From: Rhodococcus opacus B4
GTDB lineage: Bacteria; Actinomycetota; Actinomycetes; Mycobacteriales; Mycobacteriaceae
NCBI RefSeq assembly: GCF_000010805.1
Contig: NC_012522.1
Span: 3,100,001 to 3,164,000 of the forward strand
Direction of reading: 5' to 3'
DNA length: 64,000 bases
The notes under the pieces were generated by a model. That model saw nothing but the letters and a program-made list of their open reading frames with translations, made no database searches and was not told the DNA's origin. Both the position numbers and the translations under genes were made by a program. This document shows, in pieces, positions 1 to 10,941 of this stretch; within the stretch, counting starts at the first letter, position 1; each line of letters begins with the position of its first letter.

Positions 1-720
1 GCCCGAACGGGTGAACAGCGACTCGAGCAGCGTCCCGAACTTGACGGTGAGCACCTGCCAGCCGGCGGCGCCGAACATCGCCTCGAGCCGGCCGGCGGCG
101 ATGTTGGGGACCACCCGGTCCAGGGACTGCCGGTTCAGGTCGACGATCCACACGATCTCCCCGAGTTCGGCGACCGAGTGGTCGAGGATCGCCTCCCACA
201 CCGCGCCCTCGTCCAGTTCGGCGTCGCCGACGAGGGAGTACTGCCGTCCCGTGCCCGCCGAACCGATCTGGGTGTTCACGTAGCGGCGGGCGATGGCACC
301 CCAGATCGGGGCCGTCGCGCCGATCCCGACCGAGCCGGTCGAGTAGTCCACCGGGTCCGGGTCCTTGATCCGGGACGGGTAGGACTGCAGGCCGCCGAAT
401 TCGCGCAGCGTGGTCAGGTACTTCTCGTCCAGCTCGCCGAGCAGGTAGTTGATGCCGTGCAGGATCGGGGAGGCGTGCGGTTTCACCGACACCCGGTCGC
501 CGGGGCGGAGCTGCTCGAACCACAGCGAGGTCATGATGGTCGCGATCGACGCGCACGACGCCTGATGGCCACCGACCTTGAGCCCGGTGGGGTTGGGCCG
601 AACCCGGTTGGCGTGGTGGATCATCGACGTCGACAACCACAACACACGCTTCTCGATCTCCACGAGTGCTTCCGGAGTGATCGAGCGCGGGGCGAGCTGC
701 GTCGTGCGGGCGTCGTTCAT
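1..720 (-). CDS. ThDP-dependent 2-oxoacid dehydrogenase E1 / transketolase-like protein (5' part only)
   Basis: The first 240 residues are present; the gene runs off the left edge. It resembles the N-terminal, thiamine-diphosphate-binding half of homodimeric pyruvate dehydrogenase E1 (AceE) and transketolases. Near residues 165-200 there is a GDAELDEG stretch followed by a conserved DLNRQSLD segment, the counterpart of the GDGEMDEP...NCNLQRLDG metal/ThDP site of AceE. Substrate-channel motifs of the family (VGGH, HASP, GGLQSYPS) are also visible. The N-terminus is shorter than in canonical actinobacterial AceE, so this is probably a paralogue; the substrate (pyruvate or another 2-oxoacid) cannot be fixed from this half. 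The ATG is chosen because AAGGAC lies about seven bases upstream. Confidence 0.8.
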   Translation of the reverse strand, partial: MNDARTTQLAPRSITPEALVEIEKRVLWLSTSMIHHANRVRPNPTGLKVGGHQASCASIATIMTSLWFEQLRPGDRVSVKPHASPILHGINYLLGELDEKYLTTLREFGGLQSYPSRIKDPDPVDYSTGSVGIGATAPIWGAIARRYVNTQIGSAGTGRQYSLVGDAELDEGAVWEAILDHSVAELGEIVWIVDLNRQSLDRVVPNIAAGRLEAMFGAAGWQVLTVKFGTLLESLFTRSG

Positions 721-1055
721 TGTGTCGTCCTTGCCTGTGAGTTCCTGGCACCGAATCCGATCTTCCTCGGCCCAGTTCGTGAGCGAGGCGGATCGGCGGT
801 GACGGGCAGCCGGACCTGTGGGAACCGACCTCATCGCATCTTCGAGTTCTCGTGTGCAGATCTCTCGCAACAGTCGAACATCGGAACGCACTATGAGCAA
901 TACCAGTGACCGGACTCGAGCATCCTGCGCATCCACGGAGCCGTCGCCGCGGTCGACGGTTGGCAAACTGCCCAGCACGACCGCCGCCGGTACCGGCCGG
1001 CGCTACCCTGACCGGGAGGGCTCTGCACCGCGCACACCGACCCAGGGGGATCGTT
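721..1055. promoter_or_regulatory. divergent intergenic region
   Basis: About 335 bases separate the divergent E1 and M48 genes and must hold both promoters. No convincing gene, palindrome or riboswitch was seen. The only clear signals are the Shine-Dalgarno sequences at either end. Confidence 0.4.
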
Positions 1056-2183
1056 TTGACCACCACACCAGACCGCGTTCGCACGGCGTTCCCGGAGATC
1101 AGCTCGCGGGCGTGGGAGCACCCCGCGGACCGGGCGGCGCTCGTCACCCTGCGCACACTGAAGGGATTCGACACCGTCTTCCGGACCATCTCGGGTCTGC
1201 TGCAGGAGCGCCAGCACCGGCTGATGTACCTGGCCACGTCGGTACGCGTCGACGAACGGCAGTTCAGCGATCTCCACGACCTCCGCAGCGACTGCGTGCG
1301 GATCCTGGGCGCCGACGAGACACCCGAGCTGTTCGTGCTGCAGACCCCGGTGGTGAATGCCTTCACCATCGGCATGGACCGACCGTTCATCGTCGTCACC
1401 ACCGGATTGCTCGACGTGATGAACTACGAAGAGCAGCGATTCGTCATCGGTCACGAACTCGGTCACGCGCTGTCCGGGCACGCGGTGTATCGCACGATCC
1501 TCATGCACCTGATGCGGCTGGCCGGGACCATCGGCTGGATGCCCATCGGCGGGTGGGCGTTGCGAGCGATCATCGCCGCACTCATGGAATGGCAGCGCAA
1601 GTCCGAACTGTCCGGCGACCGCGCCGGATTGCTGTGCGGGCAGGACGTCCACACCGCCCTGCGCGTGCAGCTGAAGCTGGCCGGCGGTTCCCGGGTCAGC
1701 GAGATCGACACCGACGCCTTCCTGGCGCAGGCCGCCGAGTACGACGCCAGCGGCGACCTCCGCGACGGCGTCCTCAAGCTCCTCAACATCGAACTGCTCG
1801 CCCACCCGTTCTCGGTGCTGCGGGCCGCCGAGTTGAAGAAGTGGGTGGACAGCGGTGCCTACGCGGCAATCCTGCGCGGGGAATACCCGCGCCGCCACGA
1901 GGACGACGACGCCAAGATCAGCGAAGAATTCCGCAAGGCCGCGAAGACGTACAAGCAGAATTTCGACGCCTCCAACGACCCACTGATCCGCATGCTTCGT
2001 GAGATCGGCAGCGGACTGGGCACCACCGTCGACGCTGTCGGCAGCGGTGTCGGCGACGTCGCGGCCGACATCAAGGAACGGTTCACCCACTGGCGCCGCA
2101 ATTCCGACGGCAAGAGCGATTCCGACGGCAAGAGCGATTCCGACGGCAAGAAGGACTCCGACGGCCCGAACGGTTCCGACTAG
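1056..2183 (+). CDS. M48-family zinc metalloprotease
   Basis: A 375-residue protein with the zinc site HELGH at residues 133-137 and the downstream glutamate motif SELSGD (E184) expected for the third ligand in M48 peptidases. The segment after the HEXXH (about 145-180) is hydrophobic and may associate with the membrane. No signal peptide is seen, so a cytoplasmic or membrane-attached protease is likely; the substrate is unknown. The C-terminus is a low-complexity Ser/Asp/Gly/Lys tail built from three 18-base repeats. A TTG start is chosen because AGGGGGA sits five bases upstream; longer upstream readings lack family similarity. The stop overlaps the convergent sulfatase stop by four bases. 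Confidence 0.82.
   Translation: MTTTPDRVRTAFPEISSRAWEHPADRAALVTLRTLKGFDTVFRTISGLLQERQHRLMYLATSVRVDERQFSDLHDLRSDCVRILGADETPELFVLQTPVVNAFTIGMDRPFIVVTTGLLDVMNYEEQRFVIGHELGHALSGHAVYRTILMHLMRLAGTIGWMPIGGWALRAIIAALMEWQRKSELSGDRAGLLCGQDVHTALRVQLKLAGGSRVSEIDTDAFLAQAAEYDASGDLRDGVLKLLNIELLAHPFSVLRAAELKKWVDSGAYAAILRGEYPRRHEDDDAKISEEFRKAAKTYKQNFDASNDPLIRMLREIGSGLGTTVDAVGSGVGDVAADIKERFTHWRRNSDGKSDSDGKSDSDGKKDSDGPNGSD
2102..2155 (+). repeat. three 18-bp tandem repeats in the protease C-terminus
   Basis: Three head-to-tail copies of TTCCGACGGCAAGAGCGA (the last differs in three bases) encode the SDGKSD tail of the M48 protease. In-frame 18-bp units can expand or contract without breaking the gene. Confidence 0.85.
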
Positions 2184-4552
2184 TCGGCCATCGTCTCCGC
2201 CAGTTCCTCGACCTCCTGGATGACCGGTTCGGGCACCCGCACCGGTCCGGGCGTGTAGGTGACCGACCGCAGCCGGCCGGTGAACCGGAACGTCCCGCGC
2301 CGTTCCCGCAGATCCCACAGCACCGGCCCGCGGGCGTCGACGCCCACCGAGATGCCGGTCCACGGCGCCATGCCGACGAGCTGGAACTGGTCGTCGAGGG
2401 TGGCGACGTCGGTGGTCGCCCCGGCCGCATCGGTGAGCGCGACGGTGAAATTCCACCGGACGGATTCGGTGGCCTCGGCCCGCACCTGCACACCGACCAC
2501 GCCCTCGCCGAGGGGCGCGGAAGTGTGCGCGACGCGGCCGTAGCTGTTGACCGCGAACACGATTCGGCCGTCCTCGACGTAGAGCACGTAACCGCCGTGC
2601 GGATCGCCGTGGGCGACGAGCACACCTTCGTCGCCTGCGGCGATCTCGTGCGCGGCGACGTCGATGGTGAAATCGCGGTACTGGATCAGCACACTGGACC
2701 GATAGCGTTCCAGCGTCGGTGTGCCCGCGAGGATCTTCACCGGTTCCGCGAGCCGGCGTTCGTCGGGCCGGCGCTGCACTGCCTTGCGGTCGTTGAGGAT
2801 CGGGAACACGGTGTTGTGCCAGGCCGCGCGATCCCACGCCTCGGCGAGTTCCCGCACCTTCCCGGGGAAGAGGTGGGCGACGTCCGCGGTCTCGGCGGGG
2901 TCGGATTCGACGTCGAACAGTTGCCACTGCGGATCGTCGACCCGGGTCGGATCCGTGTGCAGCGACAGCAGTTTCCAGCCGTCCCGGTAGAACCCGCGGT
3001 GACCGCCGAACTCTGCGTACTGCTCCGTGTGCGGGGTGGGCTGCGCGGCGTCCCGAAGGACGTCGGCGATGCTGACTCCGTCCCGCTCCTGCGCGGGCAG
3101 TCCGTTCCGGTGGGTCGGCGTCTCCAGTCCGGCGAGGTCCAGGAGGGTCGGGGTGATGTCGGTGACGTACGAGTAGTGCTTGCGCAGTCCGGTATCGCCG
3201 TCGGCGCGACCGAGTCCGGCCGGCCAGGACAGCAGGAACGGCACCCGGACACCACCGGCGAACGTCTGCCCCTTGTAGAACCGGAACGGGGTGTTCGACG
3301 CCTGCCCCCAGCCGCGCGGGTAGTGGACGCCGATCTTCTCCGAACCGATCAGCTCGTCGTCGTGCGGGACGTCGCGCACCCAGTCGGCCGGAACCGGTCC
3401 GTGCACGAATTGACTGAAGTACGAACGGGTTCCCGCCGCACCACCCTCGGCGGTGCCCCCGTTGTCGGACGTGAACACGATGATCGTGTTGTCGGTCTCG
3501 CCGAGTTCGTCGAGGGTGTCGAGCACCCGGCCCACGCTCTGGTCGATGCTGTCGACCATCGCGGCGTAGACCTCCTGGTACCGGGCGAACCGCAGCTGCT
3601 CCTCTTCGGTGAGCTCGTCCCACGGCGGGGCGTCGTAGCCGGGTTCGGTGTTGCGTTCGGCCATCTGGGTTCCGGGCGGAAAGAACCCCGCCTCGAGCTG
3701 CGCGTCGAAGCGGCTGCGCCGCACCGCGTCCCAGCCCTCGGTGTAGCGCCCGCGGTACTTGGCGAGGTCTTCGGGCTTGGCCTGGTGCGGGCCGTGCATC
3801 GCGATGTGCGAGAAGTAGAGGAAGAACGGCTTGTCGGCGTCATGGGCGCGCAGGCTCTTGATGCGGGCGACGGCCTTGTCGGTGATGTCGTCGGTGACGT
3901 AGTAGTCCGACGGATACTCCTCGACGTCGACCACGGAGTTGTCGGAGATCAGCTCGTTCGGGTAGTAGAACGAATTCAACCCTTCGAGCGAGCCGTAGTA
4001 GCTGTCGAATCCACGCTGCAGGGGCCAGGAATCGCGGGTGCGACCCGGCGCGAGGTTTGTATCGCGCGCGAGATGCCATTTGCCCACCGCGTGCGTGGCA
4101 TAGCCGTTCGCGCGCAGAATCTCCGCAAGGCTGAGCGCGTCGTCGGCGAGTTCCATTCGCAGCCCGGGGAAGCCGGGGTCGAAGTTGGCGACGCTGCCGT
4201 AGCCGGCGCGGTGCGGGTTCAGGCCGGTGAGCAGCGCGGCGCGGGCCGGTGAGCAGACCGAGGTGGTGTGGTAGTTCGACAGCCGGTAGCCGCTGTCGGC
4301 GAGCCGGTTCAGGTTGGGGGTGTCGATCTCGGAGCCGAACGGCCCGATGTCGGAGTAGCCCATGTCGTCGATGAGGATCACCACGATGTTCGGCGCGCCG
4401 GCCGGGGCCTTCGCCTCCGGATTCCACCACGGCGTCGACTCCGCGCTCGTCCGGCCGATGTGTCCGCCGAATCCGTCGTACCCCCGCGCGCCCGACGGGA
4501 TCTGCTGCTCGCCGTCGACACCACCGGTTACGTTATTTCCCACTTCGGGCAC
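2180..4552 (-). CDS. type I sulfatase (arylsulfatase family)
   Basis: A 790-residue alkaline-phosphatase-fold sulfatase. Metal-binding aspartates appear in LIDDMGYSDIG (D62-D63), and the sulfatase signature CSPAR begins at C100, the cysteine that type I enzymes convert to formylglycine. The TGLNPHRAGYG segment after it and the later HDDEL and TSDNGG motifs also fit the family. The enzyme hydrolyses sulfate esters to release sulfate, a common sulfur-scavenging activity. No signal peptide is evident, so it is probably cytoplasmic. No maturase gene is visible nearby. The GTG start has AAGGGA nine bases upstream; in-frame codons reach further up but are not supported by family similarity. Confidence 0.85.
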   Translation of the reverse strand: MPEVGNNVTGGVDGEQQIPSGARGYDGFGGHIGRTSAESTPWWNPEAKAPAGAPNIVVILIDDMGYSDIGPFGSEIDTPNLNRLADSGYRLSNYHTTSVCSPARAALLTGLNPHRAGYGSVANFDPGFPGLRMELADDALSLAEILRANGYATHAVGKWHLARDTNLAPGRTRDSWPLQRGFDSYYGSLEGLNSFYYPNELISDNSVVDVEEYPSDYYVTDDITDKAVARIKSLRAHDADKPFFLYFSHIAMHGPHQAKPEDLAKYRGRYTEGWDAVRRSRFDAQLEAGFFPPGTQMAERNTEPGYDAPPWDELTEEEQLRFARYQEVYAAMVDSIDQSVGRVLDTLDELGETDNTIIVFTSDNGGTAEGGAAGTRSYFSQFVHGPVPADWVRDVPHDDELIGSEKIGVHYPRGWGQASNTPFRFYKGQTFAGGVRVPFLLSWPAGLGRADGDTGLRKHYSYVTDITPTLLDLAGLETPTHRNGLPAQERDGVSIADVLRDAAQPTPHTEQYAEFGGHRGFYRDGWKLLSLHTDPTRVDDPQWQLFDVESDPAETADVAHLFPGKVRELAEAWDRAAWHNTVFPILNDRKAVQRRPDERRLAEPVKILAGTPTLERYRSSVLIQYRDFTIDVAAHEIAAGDEGVLVAHGDPHGGYVLYVEDGRIVFAVNSYGRVAHTSAPLGEGVVGVQVRAEATESVRWNFTVALTDAAGATTDVATLDDQFQLVGMAPWTGISVGVDARGPVLWDLRERRGTFRFTGRLRSVTYTPGPVRVPEPVIQEVEELAETMAD

Positions 4553-4637
4553 GCGCGTAATTCCCTTCACTGACGGAGACAGGATTTCCCCGCATATGTG
4601 GGGGAATCGTACGGTTGCCCACTTCCCCGGCGAGTGC

Positions 4638-4658
4638 TTTGAATCACGAAGATTCAAA
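4638..4658. promoter_or_regulatory. perfect inverted repeat between sulfatase and FUSC genes
   Basis: TTTGAATC-N5-GATTCAAA is a perfect 8-bp dyad in the roughly 300-bp gap between two divergent genes. Its size and AT-richness against a high-GC background suggest an operator for a dimeric repressor controlling one or both genes. The regulator is not identified. The rest of the gap shows no gene. Confidence 0.5.
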
Positions 4659-4859
4659 ACCGTGTTCACCAGCTGTGACCTGCATCGCCCGAAACCGGTG
4701 GCAGAACGTGATCTGTGCAATGAAAGGGGCCACTTTTACACGCGCGTAAGAATTTCAGGAGAGGATTTGCGGAGGCTTGCCCACCGACGACAGTCGGTTC
4801 GGCAGGCGCTGGTGAATGTGCTCCTGCCCGCGTGTGATCGTCCAGAAAGCTGTACCACT

Positions 4860-6005
4860 GTGCTCCAGCTCATCTCGATACTCGGCCTCCTCCGACGTGC
4901 CGGCGCCACCGCATGGCCGTCGCTGCGCACCGCGTTGCTTCGCTTCGCGGGATACCTGATGCCGATCGCGCAGACGGCGGTCACCGCGGGGGCGGCGTGG
5001 TGGGTGTCGGTCGAGGTGGCCGGTCACGAGCAGCCGTTGCTGGCCCCGCTGGCCGCGGTCGTGTGCCTGAGCGTCGCGCGCGGCGCCCGCAGCCGTCGCG
5101 CCGCCGAACTCATCGCCGGCGTCACCATCGGAACGATCGTGTCGGACGTCGTCGTGCGGTACATCGGCAACGGCCCGTGGCAGATCTGCCTCGTGGTGGC
5201 GGTGGCCATGTCGCTGGCGGTGCTGCTCGACGGTGGTTCGGTGATCGTGCTGCAGTCGGGTTCGTCGGCAGCGTTGGTCGCGGCGATGGCATCCGCGACC
5301 GCAGCGCACCCGTTCGACCGGGTCGTCGATGCGTTGATCGGGGGTGCGCTCAGCCTGGTGGCGCTGTCCGTGTTGCCGACCGATCCCGTCCGGCGGACGC
5401 GTCGGTGCGCCGCCGCGGTGCTGGACAGCGTGGCCGCGGCCCTCCGGCAGACGTCGAAGGGCCTGGCAGCCGGGGATGTCTCCGCACTGGAGGACGCTCT
5501 TGCGCTTGCCCGTTCGACGCAGTCGACGATCGACAGCATGCGCGTCGAACTCCGCTCCGGATCCGAGGTGGCACGGATGTCGCCGATCCACTGGCGGGGA
5601 CGTCGCCGCATCGGCCGGCTCGCGTCGATCGCGGACCCGATCGACAACGCCGCACGCAACACCCGGGTTCTGGTGCGGCGGGCGCTGATCGCCACGTACG
5701 ACGGCGAGCAGGTGGACCCGCAGTTGGCTGACGCTGTCACCGAACTCGCCGACATCGCGGACCGGATGCGTCAGATGATTCTCGCAACCTCGGCGAAGAG
5801 GCCCAACGAAATCCAGATCAGCGACGAACTCGAGCGCTTCGCGCGCTCACTGCCGCAGCAGGAGATCTCGGCCGGGTTCTCCTCGGCGGTCGTCTCGGCG
5901 CAGGTCCGGTCGATCGTCATCGACTTCTTCGAAGTGTGCGGCATCCCGCGCGCCGTCTGCCGCCCGATGCTGCCGCGTCCCGCCCACTACGCGGGCGCCG
6001 CGTAA
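4860..6005 (+). CDS. FUSC-like / aromatic-acid-exporter-type membrane protein
   Basis: About 381 residues. The N-terminal third has six closely spaced hydrophobic helices (for example the VAVAMSLAVLLDGGSVIVL and ALIGGALSLVALSVL regions), followed by a long, charged, mostly helical cytoplasmic half. This is the layout of FUSC/ArAE-type inner-membrane proteins, some of which export aromatic acids; function here is inferred only from topology. The start is uncertain: the GTG used opens the MLQLISILGLL segment, and a GTG 48 bases upstream is an alternative. The 3' end overlaps the convergent GntR gene by 19 bases. Confidence 0.65.
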   Translation: MLQLISILGLLRRAGATAWPSLRTALLRFAGYLMPIAQTAVTAGAAWWVSVEVAGHEQPLLAPLAAVVCLSVARGARSRRAAELIAGVTIGTIVSDVVVRYIGNGPWQICLVVAVAMSLAVLLDGGSVIVLQSGSSAALVAAMASATAAHPFDRVVDALIGGALSLVALSVLPTDPVRRTRRCAAAVLDSVAAALRQTSKGLAAGDVSALEDALALARSTQSTIDSMRVELRSGSEVARMSPIHWRGRRRIGRLASIADPIDNAARNTRVLVRRALIATYDGEQVDPQLADAVTELADIADRMRQMILATSAKRPNEIQISDELERFARSLPQQEISAGFSSAVVSAQVRSIVIDFFEVCGIPRAVCRPMLPRPAHYAGAA

Positions 6006-6715
6006 CTCGGCGGGGGTGCCCGTCTCGTACAGGGACTGACCGCGTCCGAGATGTCGCTCCACAAACCACGTCGATCGAGTTCCGCGATCATGTGGTCCGC
6101 TCCGGCCAGGATGTGTGATTCCACGAGCGTCTTGGCCGACCTGGCGGCGCGCTTGCGCAGAGCGGCAAGCAGGCGCGCCTCCTGTGGGGTCGAGAGTTGG
6201 GCGTCGTAGAGGTTCGGCAGGTTCGCAGTGACCGAATCCAGGAGACGGACAAGCCGAGGAGAGCCGGCGGCGGCGTTGACCCTGCTATGGAAGGCGAGCC
6301 CGAGTGCGGCGACATCGTCGGCGTCACCGTGGGCGATCGCCTTCTCGTGGTCTCGGAGAATGGTGGCGAGCTCGTCGAGGTCGGTAGGGCCGACATTCTC
6401 GGCAGCTCGCGAGGCGAGTTCACCGGCCAGCAGCGCATGAGCCCAGAAGAGGTCTCGCACATCCTGTTTGGTAAACGGAGCAACGACGTAGCCCCGGCGA
6501 GGGACCGTATCTACGAACCCCTCACCGCACAGTTTCAGAAGTCCCTCGCGGACGGGAGTAGTGCTTACTCCGACAGCCTCCGCGATCCGTTCGATGCGTA
6601 CGAACTCTCCTGGTCGCACCGTCCCGGCAAGAATCATCTTCCGTACATAGGAGGCCACTTCGTCGGGCAGTTGCTGGAGCGCGGAGGCTGTGTGATCGAG
6701 CATCGTCGGCGGCAT
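5987..6715 (-). CDS. GntR-family (FCD domain) transcriptional regulator
   Basis: A 242-residue regulator with an N-terminal winged helix-turn-helix (about 15-75, with GEFVRIERIAEAVGVSTTPV and the GYVV wing) and a C-terminal all-helical FCD ligand-binding domain (about 85-215, including FHSRVNAAAGS). FCD regulators usually sense carboxylic-acid ligands. Before the IS landed, this gene lay about 26 bases downstream of the CitE-type lyase stop on the same strand, so it was probably the last gene of the catabolic operon and its likely regulator. ATG at 6715 is used; GGAAAG abuts it, so the ATG twelve bases further in may be the real start. Confidence 0.8.
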   Translation of the reverse strand: MPPTMLDHTASALQQLPDEVASYVRKMILAGTVRPGEFVRIERIAEAVGVSTTPVREGLLKLCGEGFVDTVPRRGYVVAPFTKQDVRDLFWAHALLAGELASRAAENVGPTDLDELATILRDHEKAIAHGDADDVAALGLAFHSRVNAAAGSPRLVRLLDSVTANLPNLYDAQLSTPQEARLLAALRKRAARSAKTLVESHILAGADHMIAELDRRGLWSDISDAVSPCTRRAPPPSYAAPA

Positions 6716-6735
6716 CTTTCCGGTGTCCGATGGGC

Positions 6736-6740
6736 CTTAG
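6736..6740. repeat. left target-site duplication CTTAG
   Basis: CTTAG flanks the IS on the left and recurs immediately outside the right end. Five-base duplications fit IS1380-family transposition. Confidence 0.75.
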
Positions 6741-6758
6741 CCCGAATGCACCGATTCG
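6741..6758. repeat. IS1380 left terminal inverted repeat
   Basis: CCCGAATGCACCGATTCG matches the right end in 15 of 18 positions, with the ATGCACCGAT core identical. Confidence 0.85.
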
Positions 6759-6887
6759 CTGATCCGGTCGGGGTGAGTTTCGGTGTGCAGCATTGGGCGG
6801 CATGTGGGCGTGGTTGAGCGTCCGACTTCTCGTGTCGGGTTGTTCCACTGGGGTTTTCGCGTCGAGGGTGGGCAGGTGTTGCGGATG

Positions 6888-8319
6888 TTAGACGATGATC
6901 GGGTGATTGCGGCCGAACGCTTTGTCGAACAGCGTGTTCCACGGTGTTTCCCACGGCCAGTCGGCTGGCAGGTGCAGCGTCAACCGTCGGGCCGAATACG
7001 CGATGCGCGCGGGGACCGAGACGAGGGTGCGCCGGAGGGTGCCGGTGGTCGCTTTCGTCAGCTTCGGATCGCTGGTGAGGGTGCCGGCGGCACGGGTGAG
7101 ATTGAACGCCATCACCGCGCAGGCGAGCCAGGCGGCGTTCGCCGAAAACGAGTTCGACGGGAGATGCGCGAGAGCGGAGTTCTTCAGGTCCGCATGCACC
7201 TGCTCGATGATGGCGTGCTGACGGTGAGTTTTGTCGGCGTCGACGGTATCGAGGTCGTCGGGGTCGGTGGTGGTGAAGAACGCGTGGAACCGCCAGATGT
7301 CGAACAACGTGCCCTGTCCCTGGTCCTTGGGCGGTCGCAGGTCGGGGATGCGGCGCACCACCAGCCGCCCGGGTATCTGGTGGGCCTTGCGCTGGGAGGT
7401 GAACGCGGTGAACTTCGATCTCCGCGACCTCGGCGCGCGAGATCCAGGTGTCGGTGTCCTCGTCGTAGACGGCGTCGGTGTACTGGATCGGCGTCCACGC
7501 GGACTCGTCGTCGTCGATGGAGGCGATCGCCTGTTTGATGGTGGAGGTCAGGCGCACGGTGACCGAGACGTCGGCGCCGGCACGGGTCGCGGCACCGATG
7601 GTGGGATGGCCGTAGAAGGCGGAGTCGCCACGGACCAGGACTTTCGACACCCCGTCCCCGCTCGCTCCGCCGGCCTGGGTGCGCAGCCGGTCGACGGCGG
7701 TCAGGGCGTCGGCGACCATCCGGGCGGCCCCGCGCGGGGAGCCGCAGGCTCCTCGGCGCAGGCGTTGACCGAGGATCACCGGTGCAGCGGTGTCGGTGGT
7801 GACGGTGGCGAGCAGTGCGTTCAGCCCGCGCACACCGGAGTACCCGTACCCGGACCCCTGTTTGCCGTGGCCGTGGACCTCGATGATCGAATCGTCGATA
7901 TCGACCAGGACCCGCCCGGTGTCGATCCCCGACACCAGCGGGGTCTTCGCGGCGAGGTTGCTCAGGAACCGCGAGGCGACGGCGTCGAGTTGCCGGACGT
8001 GCCCGAAGGTGAACTGGCGGAGGAACGATCCCAGCGTCGACGGTGCATAGGGTCGGTCGAAAACGGTCCCCATCGCCCCGTGCCGCAGGATCGCCAGGTC
8101 GGCGATGCTGTCGGCGCCGGCGACCATCCCACCGACCAGGGACCCGACCTTGCGGCCGGGGTTGGCGCCTTTGTCGGTCGGGACGCTCAGCTGCTGATCG
8201 GTGAGGGTGAGCAGGCCGCTGGCCTGCGCCAACGCCATCACCGGGACCATGCCCGCGGTCGATATCAGATTGGGGTCGTCGAACCTTGCCGCCGCGACGG
8301 GTCTGGTGTGAGATAGTTG
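6888..8319 (-). pseudogene. IS1380-family DDE transposase, exon 2, frameshifted
   Basis: The protein reads from QLSHTRPVAAARFDDPN through the DDE region (VLVDIDDSIIEVHGHGKQG, ALLATV, VLVRGDSAFYG) to ISRAEVAEIE, where the frame breaks near 7414. The rest continues one frame over from FTAFTSQRKAHQIPG to EQVHADLKNSALAHLPS and GRNHPIIV. One extra A in GATCGAAGTTC explains the break. The start codon is a GTG at 10813-10815, on the other side of the group II intron, preceded at ten bases by GAAGGG. Without frame repair, no full transposase would be made even after splicing. The family assignment is firm from the overall sequence. Confidence 0.88.
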
Positions 8320-8351
8320 GTCGGGTAGCCCCGACGCCTTGCGGCGCCGAG

Positions 8352-10171
<1,820 letters not shown>

Positions 10172-10917
10172 CGTCGTCCCTTTCAAAGGCTCACCTGGCC
10201 CACGTCAGCACCCTCCACGGGTTCGAGTGTTCACTCGTATCCGGCCAGTTATCCGAACCCCGCCGTCGGAGGAGACGACATCAAATCGGGTCGGTTTCCT
10301 GTCGCCTTTCGGCCACCGGCATTAGCTTCTTGGGCCATCCTGTTCCCGCCCAGGCGTTCAGCCTTCCTCACGGTCGGCCCACCGAACCACCAGTCCGGAC
10401 CAGAGCGGGGTTTCCACGTTCCACATGCGCAAGACCCGGCCGGGGTGGGTGCCGCCTCGATCCCGGGGCGACGGTGTTCATACGACCGGTCAGATGCCCC
10501 CGGTCGCCGTCTGCCGCTTCTCAACGGCCAGCCCTATACCCCGGCCCAAGCTTCCATCTATCCGAGGCTCATCTTGACGAGACGTTTCGGCGGTTCACTC
10601 ACGTTCACCCGTCCGGCCTTCCCCTCACCTGCCGCCCCGGGATGGATCCAGGACAGCTTCGGCTTCTACCCCTGAGCTTCGCACCCCGCCGTTACCAGCG
10701 ACGCACGTCAAGGTGGGGACGGGCCATCGAACACAAACCCGGGCTACGTCATCGACAACACCGCCGACCTCCAATCAACGCGCCACTTGACGCATGCGAC
10801 CTCGTGTCGCACCACCTACGAGATGCCCTTCGTCGTGGCCGAATTGTTTCTGTGAGAAGTTCAATTCTTTCACTACGACAGGGCATTTCGCCGTTACGAC
10901 CCACCCACGGACTCATC

Positions 10918-10935
10918 CGTATCGGTGCATCCAGG
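10918..10935. repeat. IS1380 right terminal inverted repeat
   Basis: Read on the minus strand this is CCTGGATGCACCGATACG, the partner of the left repeat. Confidence 0.85.
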
Positions 10936-10940
10936 CTTAG
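10936..10940. repeat. right target-site duplication CTTAG
   Basis: Second copy of CTTAG, directly outside the right inverted repeat. The lyase stop codon begins one base further on. Confidence 0.75.
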
Positions 10941-10941
10941 A

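Noticed and set aside
1..720. Calling the first gene canonical aceE
   Set aside because: The N-terminus is markedly shorter than actinobacterial AceE and only half of the gene is visible, so the symbol was withheld.
891..3623. Very long open readings antisense to the M48 and sulfatase genes
   Set aside because: Composition is Arg/Gly/Ala-rich nonsense typical of high-GC shadow frames, and both sense-strand genes are well supported.
2525..4252. 575-codon plus-strand reading across the sulfatase
   Set aside because: It is the complement of a clearly recognisable sulfatase and has no family similarity or ribosome site.
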